64,000 nucleotides of DNA from Echinimonas agarilytica (GTDB taxonomy: Bacteria > Pseudomonadota > Gammaproteobacteria > Enterobacterales > Neiellaceae): assembly GCF_023703465.1 (NCBI RefSeq), contig NZ_JAMQGP010000002.1:496001-560000 (forward strand), written 5' to 3'. The notes beneath the pieces were generated by a model. The model worked only from the letters and a program-made list of their open reading frames with translations. It did not search any database and was not told where the DNA came from. Positions 55,144-64,000 of the stretch are shown here, one piece after another (within the stretch, counting starts at the first letter, position 1; every line of letters starts with the position of its first letter). The position numbers were made by a program, and so were the translations under genes.

Positions 55144-57359
55144 TGAAGTCTCCACGTATTGCTCTTGTAGGCAATCCTAATGCGGGTAAAACCACATTAT
55201 TTAATGGTCTAACTGGCCTCAGTCAACGAGTGGGAAATTTTCCCGGTATTACGGTTGAGAAAAAATCAGGCAAGATGATGCAAGGCGAATATGAAGCCGA
55301 AATTGTCGATTTGCCAGGCGTATATTCCCTTATTCCACAACAACAAAGTTCAGCGGATGAGCGTGTCACACTGCGCTACCTGATAGAAAATCCGCCCGAT
55401 TTGCTGATTAACGTACTAGACGCCACATGCATTGAACGCCACTTTTATCTCACAACGCAACTTGCAGAGTTAAATTTGCCATTTATTGTGGTGATTACGC
55501 GGGCTGATGTAGCCGCTAAGCAAGGCATTGAAATCGACATAGAAGCGCTGTCGGCCCGAGCTGGCGCGCCTGTTGTAGAGCTGAACGCAACGTCGCCTAA
55601 CACCTATTTGCAAAAGATTGTCGCTTCACTTCAGATCGCTACAACTTCTAATTGTTTTCCAACATATGCGAGTGATATTGAGCAATGGCTGGAGTCGCAA
55701 ACTGCATCGTCACGTCTGTCACGGCTTATCAACTTAATCGATCAACATTATCGAGGCGATGCGCCGGTTGCTGGAGATGTGGAGTTAGATATTGCTAGTC
55801 GTCGTTATGATTTGTGCAATGAAGTGTGCCAGGAGGTGCTAACTGACCCCACTGAACAAGCCGAGTTAGTCACCGCGAAAATTGACCGAGTGGTATTGAA
55901 TCCCTGGTTCGCAATGCCTATTTTTCTCACCGCCATGTACCTCATGTTTATGTTCACGATTCATGTGGGCGGCGCTTTTATCGACTTTTTTGATATCGCT
56001 GTGGGCGCGGTTGTGGTGGATGGCTTTGGTTTGCTGCTTGAATCGATTGGGAGCCCTGCAATTGTCACGGCATTGCTTGCCGACGGCGTTGGGGCAGGTA
56101 TTCAAACGGTCAGTACCTTTATTCCAATTATTGGTTGCTTGTACTTATTCCTAACGGTACTTGAGCAGTCCGGTTATTTAGCACGTGCGGCAGTAGTCGT
56201 GGATCGGTTAATGCACCGGTTGGGTCTGCCGGGACAAGCTTTTGTTCCCATGATCATGGGCTTTGGATGTTCCGTACCAGCTGTAATGGCAACAAGAACA
56301 CTCAAGAATGAGTCAGAACGTGTTATTACCAGTGCTATGTCTCACTTTATGTCGTGTGGCGCGCGTCTGCCGGTTTACGCTTTATTTGCCGCGGCTTTCT
56401 TTCCGTCTACTGGACAGAATATAGTATTCCTGTTGTATATCATCGGCATTTTAATGGCAGTATTGACAGGCTTGGTATTACGTCACTCCTTGTTACTCGG
56501 AAGTAGTTCAAGTTTCGTGCTAGAACTGCCACATTATGAACGCCCTAAGCTCAAGGCTGTACTACTTAAAACTTGGCAAAAGCTCAAAGGCTTCGTGCTG
56601 GGGGCCGGAAAGATCATCGTGATCATGGTGACATGTATTGGCCTGCTCAATTCGTTGGGAACTGACGGTTCGTTAGGTAACCAAGACACCGAAAAATCAT
56701 TATTGAGCCAAGTGAGCAAAACCATTACCCCAGTGTTTCATCCTATGGGGATTACGGATGACAATTGGCAAGCTACAGTGGGCATTTTCACCGGCGTATT
56801 TGCCAAGGAAGTTGTGGTTGGCACGCTGAATAACCTCTATCAAACAGAGTCGTCGGAAGACGAAGAGTTTTCATTGATGGGTCGCTTCGATGAAGCATTG
56901 AGTAGCGTTGCCGATAACTTTGTAGCGATTGGTGAAGCTTTGGCAGATCCTCTGGGTATCGACATTGGTAATGTAGCAGATCAAGATGAAGCATCAGAAG
57001 CGCAAGAGGTCAGCAAGTCGACTTTTGTTGAGATGCAAAAACGATTCGATGGCGCCATCGGCGCATTTGCTTATTTGCTATTTGTACTGATGTACATTCC
57101 ATGTGCTAGTGCTACGGGTACCATTGCACGTGAATTAGGCACGCGTTGGGCTACATTTATAGGTGTGTGGACCACAGCGTTGGCGTACTGCTTTGCAACT
57201 GGTTTTTATCAAGTGGCGACTTGGTATGTTGGACGCGGTGGTTCATTGACTATTGGTGTTGTTTCTTTGTTAGTACCACTTGCTATCTTTTTAGCATTGC
57301 GAGTGACTTGGGTTCAACAACGTTTATTATCACGAAATGAGACATCTTATGCTCCCTAA
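55143..57359 (+). CDS. feoB: Ferrous iron transport protein B, GTP-dependent permease
   Basis: 738 residues: N-terminal G domain (1-165) with G1 GNPNAGKTT (10-18) and G3 DLPG (56-59), a helical GDI domain, then two Gate regions with Cys-containing motifs (GFGCSVPA and PCASATG) in the membrane part. It imports Fe2+. The G4 motif, usually NxxD (NMLD in E. coli), reads TRAD at 119-122, so the Asn for guanine recognition is replaced by Thr. Slightly shorter than the E. coli protein (773). Confidence 0.95.
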   Translation: MKSPRIALVGNPNAGKTTLFNGLTGLSQRVGNFPGITVEKKSGKMMQGEYEAEIVDLPGVYSLIPQQQSSADERVTLRYLIENPPDLLINVLDATCIERHFYLTTQLAELNLPFIVVITRADVAAKQGIEIDIEALSARAGAPVVELNATSPNTYLQKIVASLQIATTSNCFPTYASDIEQWLESQTASSRLSRLINLIDQHYRGDAPVAGDVELDIASRRYDLCNEVCQEVLTDPTEQAELVTAKIDRVVLNPWFAMPIFLTAMYLMFMFTIHVGGAFIDFFDIAVGAVVVDGFGLLLESIGSPAIVTALLADGVGAGIQTVSTFIPIIGCLYLFLTVLEQSGYLARAAVVVDRLMHRLGLPGQAFVPMIMGFGCSVPAVMATRTLKNESERVITSAMSHFMSCGARLPVYALFAAAFFPSTGQNIVFLLYIIGILMAVLTGLVLRHSLLLGSSSSFVLELPHYERPKLKAVLLKTWQKLKGFVLGAGKIIVIMVTCIGLLNSLGTDGSLGNQDTEKSLLSQVSKTITPVFHPMGITDDNWQATVGIFTGVFAKEVVVGTLNNLYQTESSEDEEFSLMGRFDEALSSVADNFVAIGEALADPLGIDIGNVADQDEASEAQEVSKSTFVEMQKRFDGAIGAFAYLLFVLMYIPCASATGTIARELGTRWATFIGVWTTALAYCFATGFYQVATWYVGRGGSLTIGVVSLLVPLAIFLALRVTWVQQRLLSRNETSYAP

Positions 57360-57600
57360 GATAGAAACATTGGTGCAGCAAAAGGGGCCCATGACGCTGA
57401 CCATGATTGCGCGGGAAATGAAATCCAGTGAGCAGGCCATAGAAGGTATGCTCCGTTTACTGGTAATGCGGGGGCGACTTAAAAAGTCGTCTCAAGGCGC
57501 CTGTGATGGTGGGTGTTGTGCTACTCATAGTGGCGTTGATTTATACCAATGGCAGGGCGAAGAAGCCCTGCCACTCAATGTGTTTCATCAAGCTTCGTAA
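57349..57600 (+). CDS. feoC: FeoC-like winged-helix protein
   Basis: 83 residues: a winged helix (about 1-50) followed by a Cys-rich loop (GACDGGCC) that in FeoC proteins can bind an Fe-S cluster or sense oxygen. It overlaps the end of feoB; ATG 57337 is an alternative start. Its last 13 bases overlap the convergent queC. Confidence 0.82.
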   Translation: MLPKIETLVQQKGPMTLTMIAREMKSSEQAIEGMLRLLVMRGRLKKSSQGACDGGCCATHSGVDLYQWQGEEALPLNVFHQAS

Positions 57601-58247
57601 TCAATTGGATCGCTCACACCATTTTCTCTAAAAGCTTCTAGGCGTTCTACACATGCACCGCACTTACCACACGCTTTTTCTCGGCCGTTGTAGCAAGTCC
57701 AAGTGGTGGCGTAGTCAAGTCCCATGTTTAACCCGTCTGTTAATATCTCGATTTTAGAGCTATTTAAATACGGGGTCACGATGGAGACTGGCTCATAGTT
57801 GGCTAGTAAAGACACCTCATTCATCTTGTGTACAAACTCGGGACGGCAATCGGGATAAATTGCATGGTCACCATTGTGCGCGCCGTAGTGAACTGCGTTT
57901 GCTTTGATCGAAACTGCATACGCAATTGCAAGCGATAAAAGCACCATATTCCGGTTTGGAACCACTGTGGATTTCATGCTTTCTTCTTCGTAATGGCCTT
58001 CCGGGATATCAATGTCATCGGTTAGCGAGCTTCCCCCAAGCAATGCATTAATTTCTCGAATATCAATCACCTTGTGCTGAACTCCAAGTTGCTCGCAGAC
58101 GTTGCGTGCGACTTCAATTTCTTTCACATGGCGTTGGCCATAGTTAAATGTGAGTGCGTAAACCTCATTGCCATCCCGAATGGCGCGGTTTAAAACGGTG
58201 AAAGAATCCATTCCACCTGAATAAATGACGACGACTTTGTTACCCAT
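57588..58247 (-). CDS. queC: 7-cyano-7-deazaguanine synthase
   Basis: 219 residues. The PP-loop SGGMDS (residues 10-15) binds ATP, and the C-terminal zinc site is C...CGKCGAC. It converts 7-carboxy-7-deazaguanine to preQ0 in the queuosine pathway. queE is divergent from it, with 69 bases between the two starts. Confidence 0.96.
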   Translation of the reverse strand: MGNKVVVIYSGGMDSFTVLNRAIRDGNEVYALTFNYGQRHVKEIEVARNVCEQLGVQHKVIDIREINALLGGSSLTDDIDIPEGHYEEESMKSTVVPNRNMVLLSLAIAYAVSIKANAVHYGAHNGDHAIYPDCRPEFVHKMNEVSLLANYEPVSIVTPYLNSSKIEILTDGLNMGLDYATTWTCYNGREKACGKCGACVERLEAFRENGVSDPIDYEA

Positions 58248-58316
58248 AATCTTGCCTGACCTGCTAGGATCCCGTATAAGACGGGCATTCTACCTAAATC
58301 TGAGGTAAACGGCAGC

Positions 58317-58991
58317 ATGAAGTATCCAGTGAACGAGGTTTTCCAAACGATTCAAGGCGAGGGAGTGCATTCTGGCGTGCCTTCTTTGTTTGTGCGCCTG
58401 CAAGGTTGCCCTGTGGGTTGTTCATGGTGCGATACCAAGCACACATGGGATGTGCTCAAAGAAGATGAAGTGGACACCCATGTCATTATTTCCAAACGGT
58501 TGGACTCTCCACAATACACTCAATTGACAGGCTCTGAGCTTATCGCTTTGTTTCAAAAACAAAATTTCAAGGCAAGCCATGTGGTGATCACCGGTGGTGA
58601 ACCCTGTATGTATGATCTGTCTGAATTAACCGATACCCTGATTGAAGCAGGTTATTCAATTCAGATTGAAACCAGCGGTACATATGAAGTTTTAGTCAAC
58701 GATCGGGTGTGGGTGACTGTTTCGCCAAAAGTTGCCATGAAAGGCGGTATGGAAGTGCTTCGAGCAGCTATGCAACGCGCCGATGAAATTAAACACCCGG
58801 TTGCACGCGAGTCCGACATTGAGAATTTAGATGCGCTATTGGCTGAGTCTGAACTTGATGCGTCGGATGTATTTATTTGTTTGCAGCCCATCAGCCAAAA
58901 AGCGAGAGCGACCAAGCTCTGCATGGACACTTGTATTGAGCGAAACTGGCGATTATCGGTTCAAACTCATAAATATTTGGGGATAGCTTAG
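58317..58991 (+). CDS. queE: 7-carboxy-7-deazaguanine synthase (radical SAM)
   Basis: 224 residues. The radical-SAM cysteines Cys31, Cys35 and Cys38 lie in CPVGCSWC, and the glycine-rich SAM motif TGGEP is present. It forms 7-carboxy-7-deazaguanine from CPH4, the step just before QueC. The 69-base queC-queE gap holds two short inverted repeats (CCCGT...ACGGG and TACCT...AGGTA) but no clear riboswitch. Confidence 0.95.
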   Translation: MKYPVNEVFQTIQGEGVHSGVPSLFVRLQGCPVGCSWCDTKHTWDVLKEDEVDTHVIISKRLDSPQYTQLTGSELIALFQKQNFKASHVVITGGEPCMYDLSELTDTLIEAGYSIQIETSGTYEVLVNDRVWVTVSPKVAMKGGMEVLRAAMQRADEIKHPVARESDIENLDALLAESELDASDVFICLQPISQKARATKLCMDTCIERNWRLSVQTHKYLGIA

Positions 58992-59066
58992 CTGACCTCT
59001 TACAAATACAGTGACAGTTCTTTCGCTTTGAATATAATGATCTGAATCAATAAAGAGGGGTTGTAA

Positions 59067-59696
59067 ATGCCAGTAATCACGCAGCTTTTTAAGCAAAATC
59101 AGGAATGGGCCAAAACAAAAGTTGATGCGGAGCCTGATTTCTTCTCGAAATTGTCAGAGCAGCAGCGCCCAGAGTACCTTTGGATTGGCTGTTCAGATTC
59201 AAGGGTTCCTGCTAATCAGATCGTTGGATTACTACCCGGTGAAGTCTTTGTTCACCGTAACATTGCCAATGTGGTTGTTCATACCGACTTGAATTGCTTA
59301 TCGGTGATTCAATATGCGGTTGAAGTGTTGAGAGTCAAACACATCATGGTGGTTGGGCATTATGGTTGCGGCGGCGTAAAAGCAGCGATGCATAACCAAC
59401 CTCTTGGCTTAATCGATAATTGGTTACGCAATATCAAAGATGTGTATCGTATGCATCAACAGCGTATTGAACGTATTGAAGACGAGCAAAAACGCTTTGA
59501 TGTGTTGTGTGAATTGAATGTCCGAGAGCAGGTAGCGAACGTATGCCACACGACGATTGTTCAACGCGCATGGCGTGACGGTCAAGAACTCACGGTTCAT
59601 GGCTGGTGCTACGGACTGGAAGACGGCATTATCAATGACTTGAAGGTCTCTGTTTCAGGTTTGGATAATATTGCAGATCTGTACACTATGGATTAA
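59067..59696 (+). CDS. can: Beta-class carbonic anhydrase
   Basis: 209 residues. Zinc ligands Cys42, His98 and Cys101, with the Asp44-Arg46 dyad in CSDSRVPA. It interconverts CO2 and bicarbonate. Start at 59067 with GAGGGG upstream. The stop overlaps the convergent YheT-like gene by four bases. Confidence 0.96.
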   Translation: MPVITQLFKQNQEWAKTKVDAEPDFFSKLSEQQRPEYLWIGCSDSRVPANQIVGLLPGEVFVHRNIANVVVHTDLNCLSVIQYAVEVLRVKHIMVVGHYGCGGVKAAMHNQPLGLIDNWLRNIKDVYRMHQQRIERIEDEQKRFDVLCELNVREQVANVCHTTIVQRAWRDGQELTVHGWCYGLEDGIINDLKVSVSGLDNIADLYTMD

Positions 59697-60697
59697 GACG
59701 TTATAACGTCACAGAGCTGCGATTCAATCCAGTTCGGAACCGTGTGTTCTAGCCAGTAATAGGGTCGCCACGGCGACCCTTTAATAAATCCCACATGCCC
59801 ACCGTAATCCTGCAATGAATATTCTATGCTTGCAGAGAGTTCCGACTTTAACGGAATTACATGTTCGTTCATGAAAGGATCGTCTTTGGCGTGAATAATT
59901 AAGCACGGTTTATGGATCGCCTTTAAAAATTGCTTTGCGCTGCTTTGTGTATAGTAGTCGTGTACATCATCAAAGCCATGCAATGGCGCGGTAATCGTAT
60001 TGTCGAATTGCCAAAAGCTTTTCAATTTCAATATGTCGTTTGGGCTGGGCGGAGTAAACGTTTGCCATTCCACGCGTTTTAACTTATCGATGAGCTTTTG
60101 CTGCATCGAATCAATGAGGTGACTCTGATAAATCGATGCCGAGAACGTATTCATTTGAGCTGCACAGGCTGCTAAATCCAGTGGGGCAGAGACAATTGCT
60201 GCTGAACTTAAATGACATTGCTCACCCATTTCCCCTAAGTATTTCGCCAGCACATTACCGCCTAAACTATAGCCGATTGCGCTAATTGACTGAGTAGGGT
60301 GTTGGGCTCGAATAACCTCAATGACATGCGATAAGTCACTGGTTTCGCCAGAGTGGTATGCGCGCTCTTTTAAGTTTTGTGCAGATCCGCAGCCTCGAAA
60401 TTCTAATACCATTGGTGTGAATTGATGTCGAATGAGTGCTTGAAACATGCCTTGAATGTAATCCGATTGTGCGGAGCCTTCCAAGCCATGCAAAAGAACC
60501 ACAATACCTTTTGATTCAATAGGAAGGTTGTTGGCAATGCATAAATTAAGTTGTTCGCCATCGGAGCTAGGAATATGCCATGTTTTGAGCGAAACCAATT
60601 GCTTGCGAGGAAACAATCGAGACCAAATCGTTTGCAAGTGCCGATTACGCACCCAAATACTTGGATTAAAACGGGAAATGGGCATGTGATCTGACAT
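59693..60697 (-). CDS. YheT-like alpha/beta hydrolase
   Basis: 334 residues. The lead ISRFNPSIWVRNRHLQTIWSRLF is typical of the YheT/Eht1 family. Catalytic triad: Ser in GYSLGGN, Asp in HAKDDPF, His in YGGHVGF. Probable carboxylesterase; physiological substrate unknown. Confidence 0.9.
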   Translation of the reverse strand: MSDHMPISRFNPSIWVRNRHLQTIWSRLFPRKQLVSLKTWHIPSSDGEQLNLCIANNLPIESKGIVVLLHGLEGSAQSDYIQGMFQALIRHQFTPMVLEFRGCGSAQNLKERAYHSGETSDLSHVIEVIRAQHPTQSISAIGYSLGGNVLAKYLGEMGEQCHLSSAAIVSAPLDLAACAAQMNTFSASIYQSHLIDSMQQKLIDKLKRVEWQTFTPPSPNDILKLKSFWQFDNTITAPLHGFDDVHDYYTQSSAKQFLKAIHKPCLIIHAKDDPFMNEHVIPLKSELSASIEYSLQDYGGHVGFIKGSPWRPYYWLEHTVPNWIESQLCDVITS

Positions 60698-60893
60698 GAA
60701 GGCCTTAGACGTTGAACAAGCAGTGAGATATTAGCAATTAGAGCATCATACCTGACACTGTTTACAGTTCACAGATAACACAAGCGTAAAGCTTTGTTCT
60801 TTATTTCATAGCGATACAATTGGTATGGTGCAGAATCTGTCGATCACGAATATTCCTACCTGATGGTTAAAACTGGTTAATTGAGTAATTGAA

Positions 60894-61772
60894 TTGAAGC
60901 AAGCCCCATCTCCCCTGAGTTATAAAGCTATTGGATTATCTGTATTTATATTCATATGGATATTGGTTGTCTATGGCCTGCACACTGTTGAGCTTTTGCA
61001 ATATTATTCATTTTCACTACTGGGTTTAGTGGGGGCTATTTTTGCCAACACCACAGGAGCGGGTGGGGGCGTTGTATTTATTCCAATGTTTCACCAGTTG
61101 GGTTTTTCTGAACAAGAGTCAGTTGCAACAAGCTTCGCTATACAAAGTTTTGGCATGACGGCAGGCGCAGTGACTTGGTTTCTCAACTATCGCAACCTTA
61201 AGGCAGAGCAGCTGAGTTGGCGGCCTTTGCCATCCGTGGTGTTACTCGCCTCTGTATGCTCAGTGATCGGGTTGAGCTTTAGTTATCAATCGAGTATTGG
61301 CGCTCCTGTCGCAATGCATCATGTGTTTAGTGCCTTTTCAGTCTTTTTAGGAATAGCGACCCTCTATATAACCTTGGTTGGAAAACCGCCGCAAGAGCAT
61401 CAAAGTCATGCATATGTTGATTATGTTGCATTTGCTGTGATTGGCCTTGTAGGAGGGGTGATCACAGCATGGCTATCGGTTGGTGTGGGCGAATTGTTAG
61501 CGGTATACCTAATTCTGAGAGGCTATAAAGTGACCCTTGCCATTGCTGCTGCTGTGATTGTGTCTGCAATCACCGTTTGGAGCGGTCTTTATCATCATAT
61601 ATGGGAGCAGCCTCATGTAGTTTGGCCGGTGGTATTATTTGCTGGCCCTGCTGCCGTGTTAGGTGGCATTGCCGCTAAAACCATTGTGGGACTATTTCAC
61701 GTTCGTACAGTCAAACTGTTTTTTGGTGGCTACGTTCTTATATCTGGTGTTTTTATTGCACTCTTGTCCTGA
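60894..61772 (+). CDS. TauE/SafE-family permease (sulfite/anion exporter type)
   Basis: 292 residues with about eight membrane helices arranged as two repeats; the family glycine-rich stretch GAIFANTTGAGGGVVFIP and its counterpart GGVITAWLSVGVGELLA mark the two halves. Family members export sulfite, sulfoacetate or similar anions; the substrate here is open. The start is a TTG at 60894; no ATG fits upstream of the first helix. Confidence 0.82.
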   Translation: MKQAPSPLSYKAIGLSVFIFIWILVVYGLHTVELLQYYSFSLLGLVGAIFANTTGAGGGVVFIPMFHQLGFSEQESVATSFAIQSFGMTAGAVTWFLNYRNLKAEQLSWRPLPSVVLLASVCSVIGLSFSYQSSIGAPVAMHHVFSAFSVFLGIATLYITLVGKPPQEHQSHAYVDYVAFAVIGLVGGVITAWLSVGVGELLAVYLILRGYKVTLAIAAAVIVSAITVWSGLYHHIWEQPHVVWPVVLFAGPAAVLGGIAAKTIVGLFHVRTVKLFFGGYVLISGVFIALLS

Positions 61773-62261
61773 TTCTAGGGGCACACCTATACACTTCTTA
61801 GTTTTATTTTCCTTTCAGTCTGCTGACATAGTCTTTTATGAGAGTGCTAGAACAACACGTGAGCTTTTGCTCTAATCAGATCTAAATCACATTTATGTAT
61901 ATTTCCTATGAGTCATTTTCTCATTGATTGTGATTATCATTTCGATGGTTGTGTTTGGGCGTCAGCCTTAAAAATTCGACATTTCACCAAGTTTTAAGGT
62001 TGCAAATGGTTGATATTGTGACCGGTACCACAATCTAAATTGTCGCATGTGGGGCTAGGCTGATCTAAAACAATGATTTGCTCATAATTCTCTACGTATA
62101 AAGTGATGTGTGATGGTGTTGCATAAACTTTATCGCTTTGTTAGCTTCGTCATCAACATCAGTGTTAGCGATAACATAATTTTATAGTCGAATTAACCGC
62201 GACAACGGCTGATGTACTAAAAATAACTCAATAAACAAAATCCAGGGGAAAGGGGAAAACA
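61773..62261. other. Intergenic region upstream of the TonB-dependent receptor
   Basis: 489 bases, AT-rich. A candidate Fur-type site lies at 61925-61939; otherwise no operator, RNA or gene was recognised. The ribosome site AAAGGGGA (62251-62257) belongs to the receptor gene. Confidence 0.5.
61925..61939. promoter_or_regulatory. Weak Fur-box candidate
   Basis: TGATTGT-G-ATTATCA: the right half is perfect, the left half has two mismatches from TGATAAT. It is about 320 bases before the receptor start, farther than usual. Confidence 0.35.
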
Positions 62262-64000
62262 ATGCAAAACGCAATGAAGCCCAAGTTATTATCACTAGCA
62301 GTTGCTTCAGTTTTGAGCGCAACAAGCTATAGCGCTTTGGCTCAAGAAGCTGAAGCGGTTGAGGCGGCACCGACTGATGAAACAACGGAAGTAATTCAGG
62401 TGACCGGTATTCGCGGGTCTTTGAATAAAGCTGCTGATATTAAGCGAAGCTCTGCTGGTGTTGTAGACGCTATCTCTTCAGAAGATATTGGTAAATTTCC
62501 AGACACTAACCTAGCTGAATCGTTGCAGCGTATTACGGGTGTCTCGATTGACCGTCAAAATAACGAAGGTAATCGAGTGACCGTTCGTGGTTTCGGCCCA
62601 GACTTCAACTTAGTTACGTTGAACGGGCGTACGATGCCTACGGCTGCAACCGACCGCAACGTGAATTCTTCACGAGCATTTAACTTCAACGAAATTGCTT
62701 CTGAATCAGTCAGTGGCGTTGAGGTTTATAAAACAGCGAAGGCACGCAATGCATCGGGCGGTATCGGTGCAACAATTAATATTCAAACGCGTAAACCCTT
62801 TGACTTTGATGAAACAAAATATAGCTTTTCTGCAAAAGGTGTTCATGACACAACAGTAGAAAAGGGTGACAACATCACTCCTGATATCTCAGGTATGTTC
62901 TCGACTAAATTTGCTGACGATACATTCGGTATTTTAGTGGCGGCTTCGTATCAAAAACGCGACAACCGCGAAGAAATTTCTGCGTCTGATGGTTGGTTAC
63001 CAGAAAATCTCAATGCGATCCCAAGAGAAAACTTGAACTTTGCTAACCCAGCAACTGAGCACTATTGGATGCCGCAGAACTTCAACGTTGACGTGTCTGA
63101 TCACGAGCGTGAACGTATCAATGGTCAAGTGGTATTGCAGTGGGCACCAATCGATTCAGTTGAGGTTGCACTAGACTACACAATGTCTCGCTTTGAGGAC
63201 GAAATAGAACGCAACCAGCTGGGTGTATGGTTTAATGGTGGTGGTGGTATTACTGGTGATGTCGATGCCAACGGTACAGTTACTAAGTTCACTCAAACAG
63301 ACTCCAACGTAGATTTTTTTGGTTATTCTGACAAGCGTGAAACCGAAAACGACTCGATTGGATTGAACATTAAGTGGCAAGTGAATGACGGCCTAGATTT
63401 AGTGTTCGATGCGCACAGCTCTACTTCTGAAGCTCAGCCAGACAAAAACGCCAACGAAACATTTGCAATCACAGGTGTGGGTAACGTAGGTGGCGTGACA
63501 ATGGATTACGGCCTTGGTACTGATATTCCAGGCATGTCTATTGATTTACTGAATGCCGGGAATACCCACGGTTATACTGACAGTTTGTATGATCAAGAAA
63601 ACATTGGTTCCTTGTTTGTTGCTTCGAACGGCACTTATCAAAAAACAGACGTAGACCAGTTTAAGCTTGCCGGTACTTGGTTAAATGACGGCAACAGTGA
63701 TTTAAATGCAATTCGTTTTGGTGCTGATTACACTAAGTATGAAACCAACACTCAACGTCGTCAGTCCCAGCGCAGTACCGGCTATTATAATGCGAATTTC
63801 CCATTTGCTTCTCGCGGTAATGTTGACACTGATGGTTGGGAATTAATTCCATTAAATGGCCTGTTAAGTGACTTCAGCAAAGGCCCCCTGCCTGAATACC
63901 TATACCGATACGATGTTGATGCGCATATTAATCAACTTGAATCACTTTGGTATGACGATCACATCGGTGAATCTCACCCAGCTTATGGTGAGACAATCAC
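62262..64000 (+). CDS. TonB-dependent receptor, TIGR01782-type (partial, runs off the end)
   Basis: At least 579 residues, still open at the window end. Signal peptide (about 1-28, ALA|QE), a TonB-box-like stretch EVIQVTGIRGSL, then the plug domain with SSEDIGKFPDTNLAESLQRI, RQNNEGNRVTVRGFGPDFNLVTLNGRTMP and GGIGATINIQTRKPF. These are hallmarks of the TonB-Xanth-Caul receptor group that is abundant in marine gammaproteobacteria and commonly takes up carbohydrates. The barrel follows from about residue 190. The substrate is not determined by sequence. Confidence 0.92.
   Translation, partial: MQNAMKPKLLSLAVASVLSATSYSALAQEAEAVEAAPTDETTEVIQVTGIRGSLNKAADIKRSSAGVVDAISSEDIGKFPDTNLAESLQRITGVSIDRQNNEGNRVTVRGFGPDFNLVTLNGRTMPTAATDRNVNSSRAFNFNEIASESVSGVEVYKTAKARNASGGIGATINIQTRKPFDFDETKYSFSAKGVHDTTVEKGDNITPDISGMFSTKFADDTFGILVAASYQKRDNREEISASDGWLPENLNAIPRENLNFANPATEHYWMPQNFNVDVSDHERERINGQVVLQWAPIDSVEVALDYTMSRFEDEIERNQLGVWFNGGGGITGDVDANGTVTKFTQTDSNVDFFGYSDKRETENDSIGLNIKWQVNDGLDLVFDAHSSTSEAQPDKNANETFAITGVGNVGGVTMDYGLGTDIPGMSIDLLNAGNTHGYTDSLYDQENIGSLFVASNGTYQKTDVDQFKLAGTWLNDGNSDLNAIRFGADYTKYETNTQRRQSQRSTGYYNANFPFASRGNVDTDGWELIPLNGLLSDFSKGPLPEYLYRYDVDAHINQLESLWYDDHIGESHPAYGETI

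Noticed and set aside
58248-58316. Possible preQ1 riboswitch between queC and queE
   Set aside because: Only 69 bases between two divergent starts, with two short inverted repeats; no recognisable preQ1 aptamer core was seen.

Overview
The window is chromosomal DNA of a gammaproteobacterium, most like a marine member of the Alteromonadales. This rests on several conserved gene neighbourhoods (smc-zipA-ligA; gltX beside a tRNA-Val cluster; tesA divergent from ybbA-ybbP; folX-yfcH; tamA-tamB; gyrA-serC-hisC-aroA-cmk-rpsA-ihfB-lapA-lapB-pyrF; feoABC), on a TIGR01782-type TonB receptor, and on a rhombosortase together with a GlyGly-CTERM lipoprotein. The genus cannot be fixed from the sequence alone. 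Most of the window is core genome.

Layout. 1-4.9 kb: 3' end of smc, then zipA, ligA and a dual-receiver diguanylate cyclase. 5.2-8.2 kb: a secreted dienelactone-hydrolase-like protein, three tRNA-Val genes on the minus strand with a strong promoter, and gltX. 8.2-9.3 kb: a decayed, internally deleted IS4-family element that splits the gltX terminator. 9.4-13.4 kb: a more accessory stretch with a GlyGly-CTERM ('rhombotarget') lipoprotein, a two-gene metzincin protease unit on the minus strand, a tRNA-Ala/tRNA-Glu x3 operon and a DUF3718-like secreted protein. 13.6-19 kb: tesA, the ybbA-ybbP ABC system, yfcH, folX and a small PspB-like membrane protein. 19-25.8 kb: two lipoproteins, gamma-glutamyltransferase, a sulfatase, and an ArsR-type regulator divergent from an ArsP/DUF318 permease. 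26-29 kb: a DnaQ-exonuclease/GIY-YIG fusion and a GH27 glycosidase lipoprotein. 29-35.6 kb: tamB and tamA on the minus strand, then a small outer-membrane beta-barrel protein. 36-41.3 kb: a PhoP/PhoQ-like two-component pair and a large PD40-repeat amidohydrolase. 41.8-53.6 kb: the long housekeeping run gyrA to pyrF. 53.6-60.7 kb: rhombosortase, a DTW-domain tRNA modification enzyme, feoABC, queC/queE, a beta-carbonic anhydrase and a YheT-like hydrolase. 60.9-64 kb: a TauE/SafE permease and a TonB-dependent receptor running off the end.

How genes work together. The rhombosortase at 53.6 kb is the expected processing enzyme for the GlyGly-CTERM lipoprotein at 9.4 kb. TamA and TamB form the envelope-spanning translocation/assembly module. 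FeoABC imports ferrous iron and has a good Fur-box candidate in front. QueC and QueE are two steps of the preQ0/queuosine pathway. The PhoP-like regulator gene and the beta-barrel gene upstream of it carry the same direct-repeat box with 11-bp period, suggesting one small regulon. Sulfatase, GH27 glycosidase and the TIGR01782 receptor fit a lifestyle on marine polysaccharides, but they are scattered and do not form a polysaccharide locus here.

No CRISPR array, prophage, restriction-modification or recognisable defence island is visible. The points most worth a second look are the rhombosortase/target pair, the split propeptide-metzincin unit, the PhoQ-like kinase with an altered H-box, the shared direct-repeat boxes, the IS remnant in a terminator, and the rpsA leader with GGA-loop hairpins.
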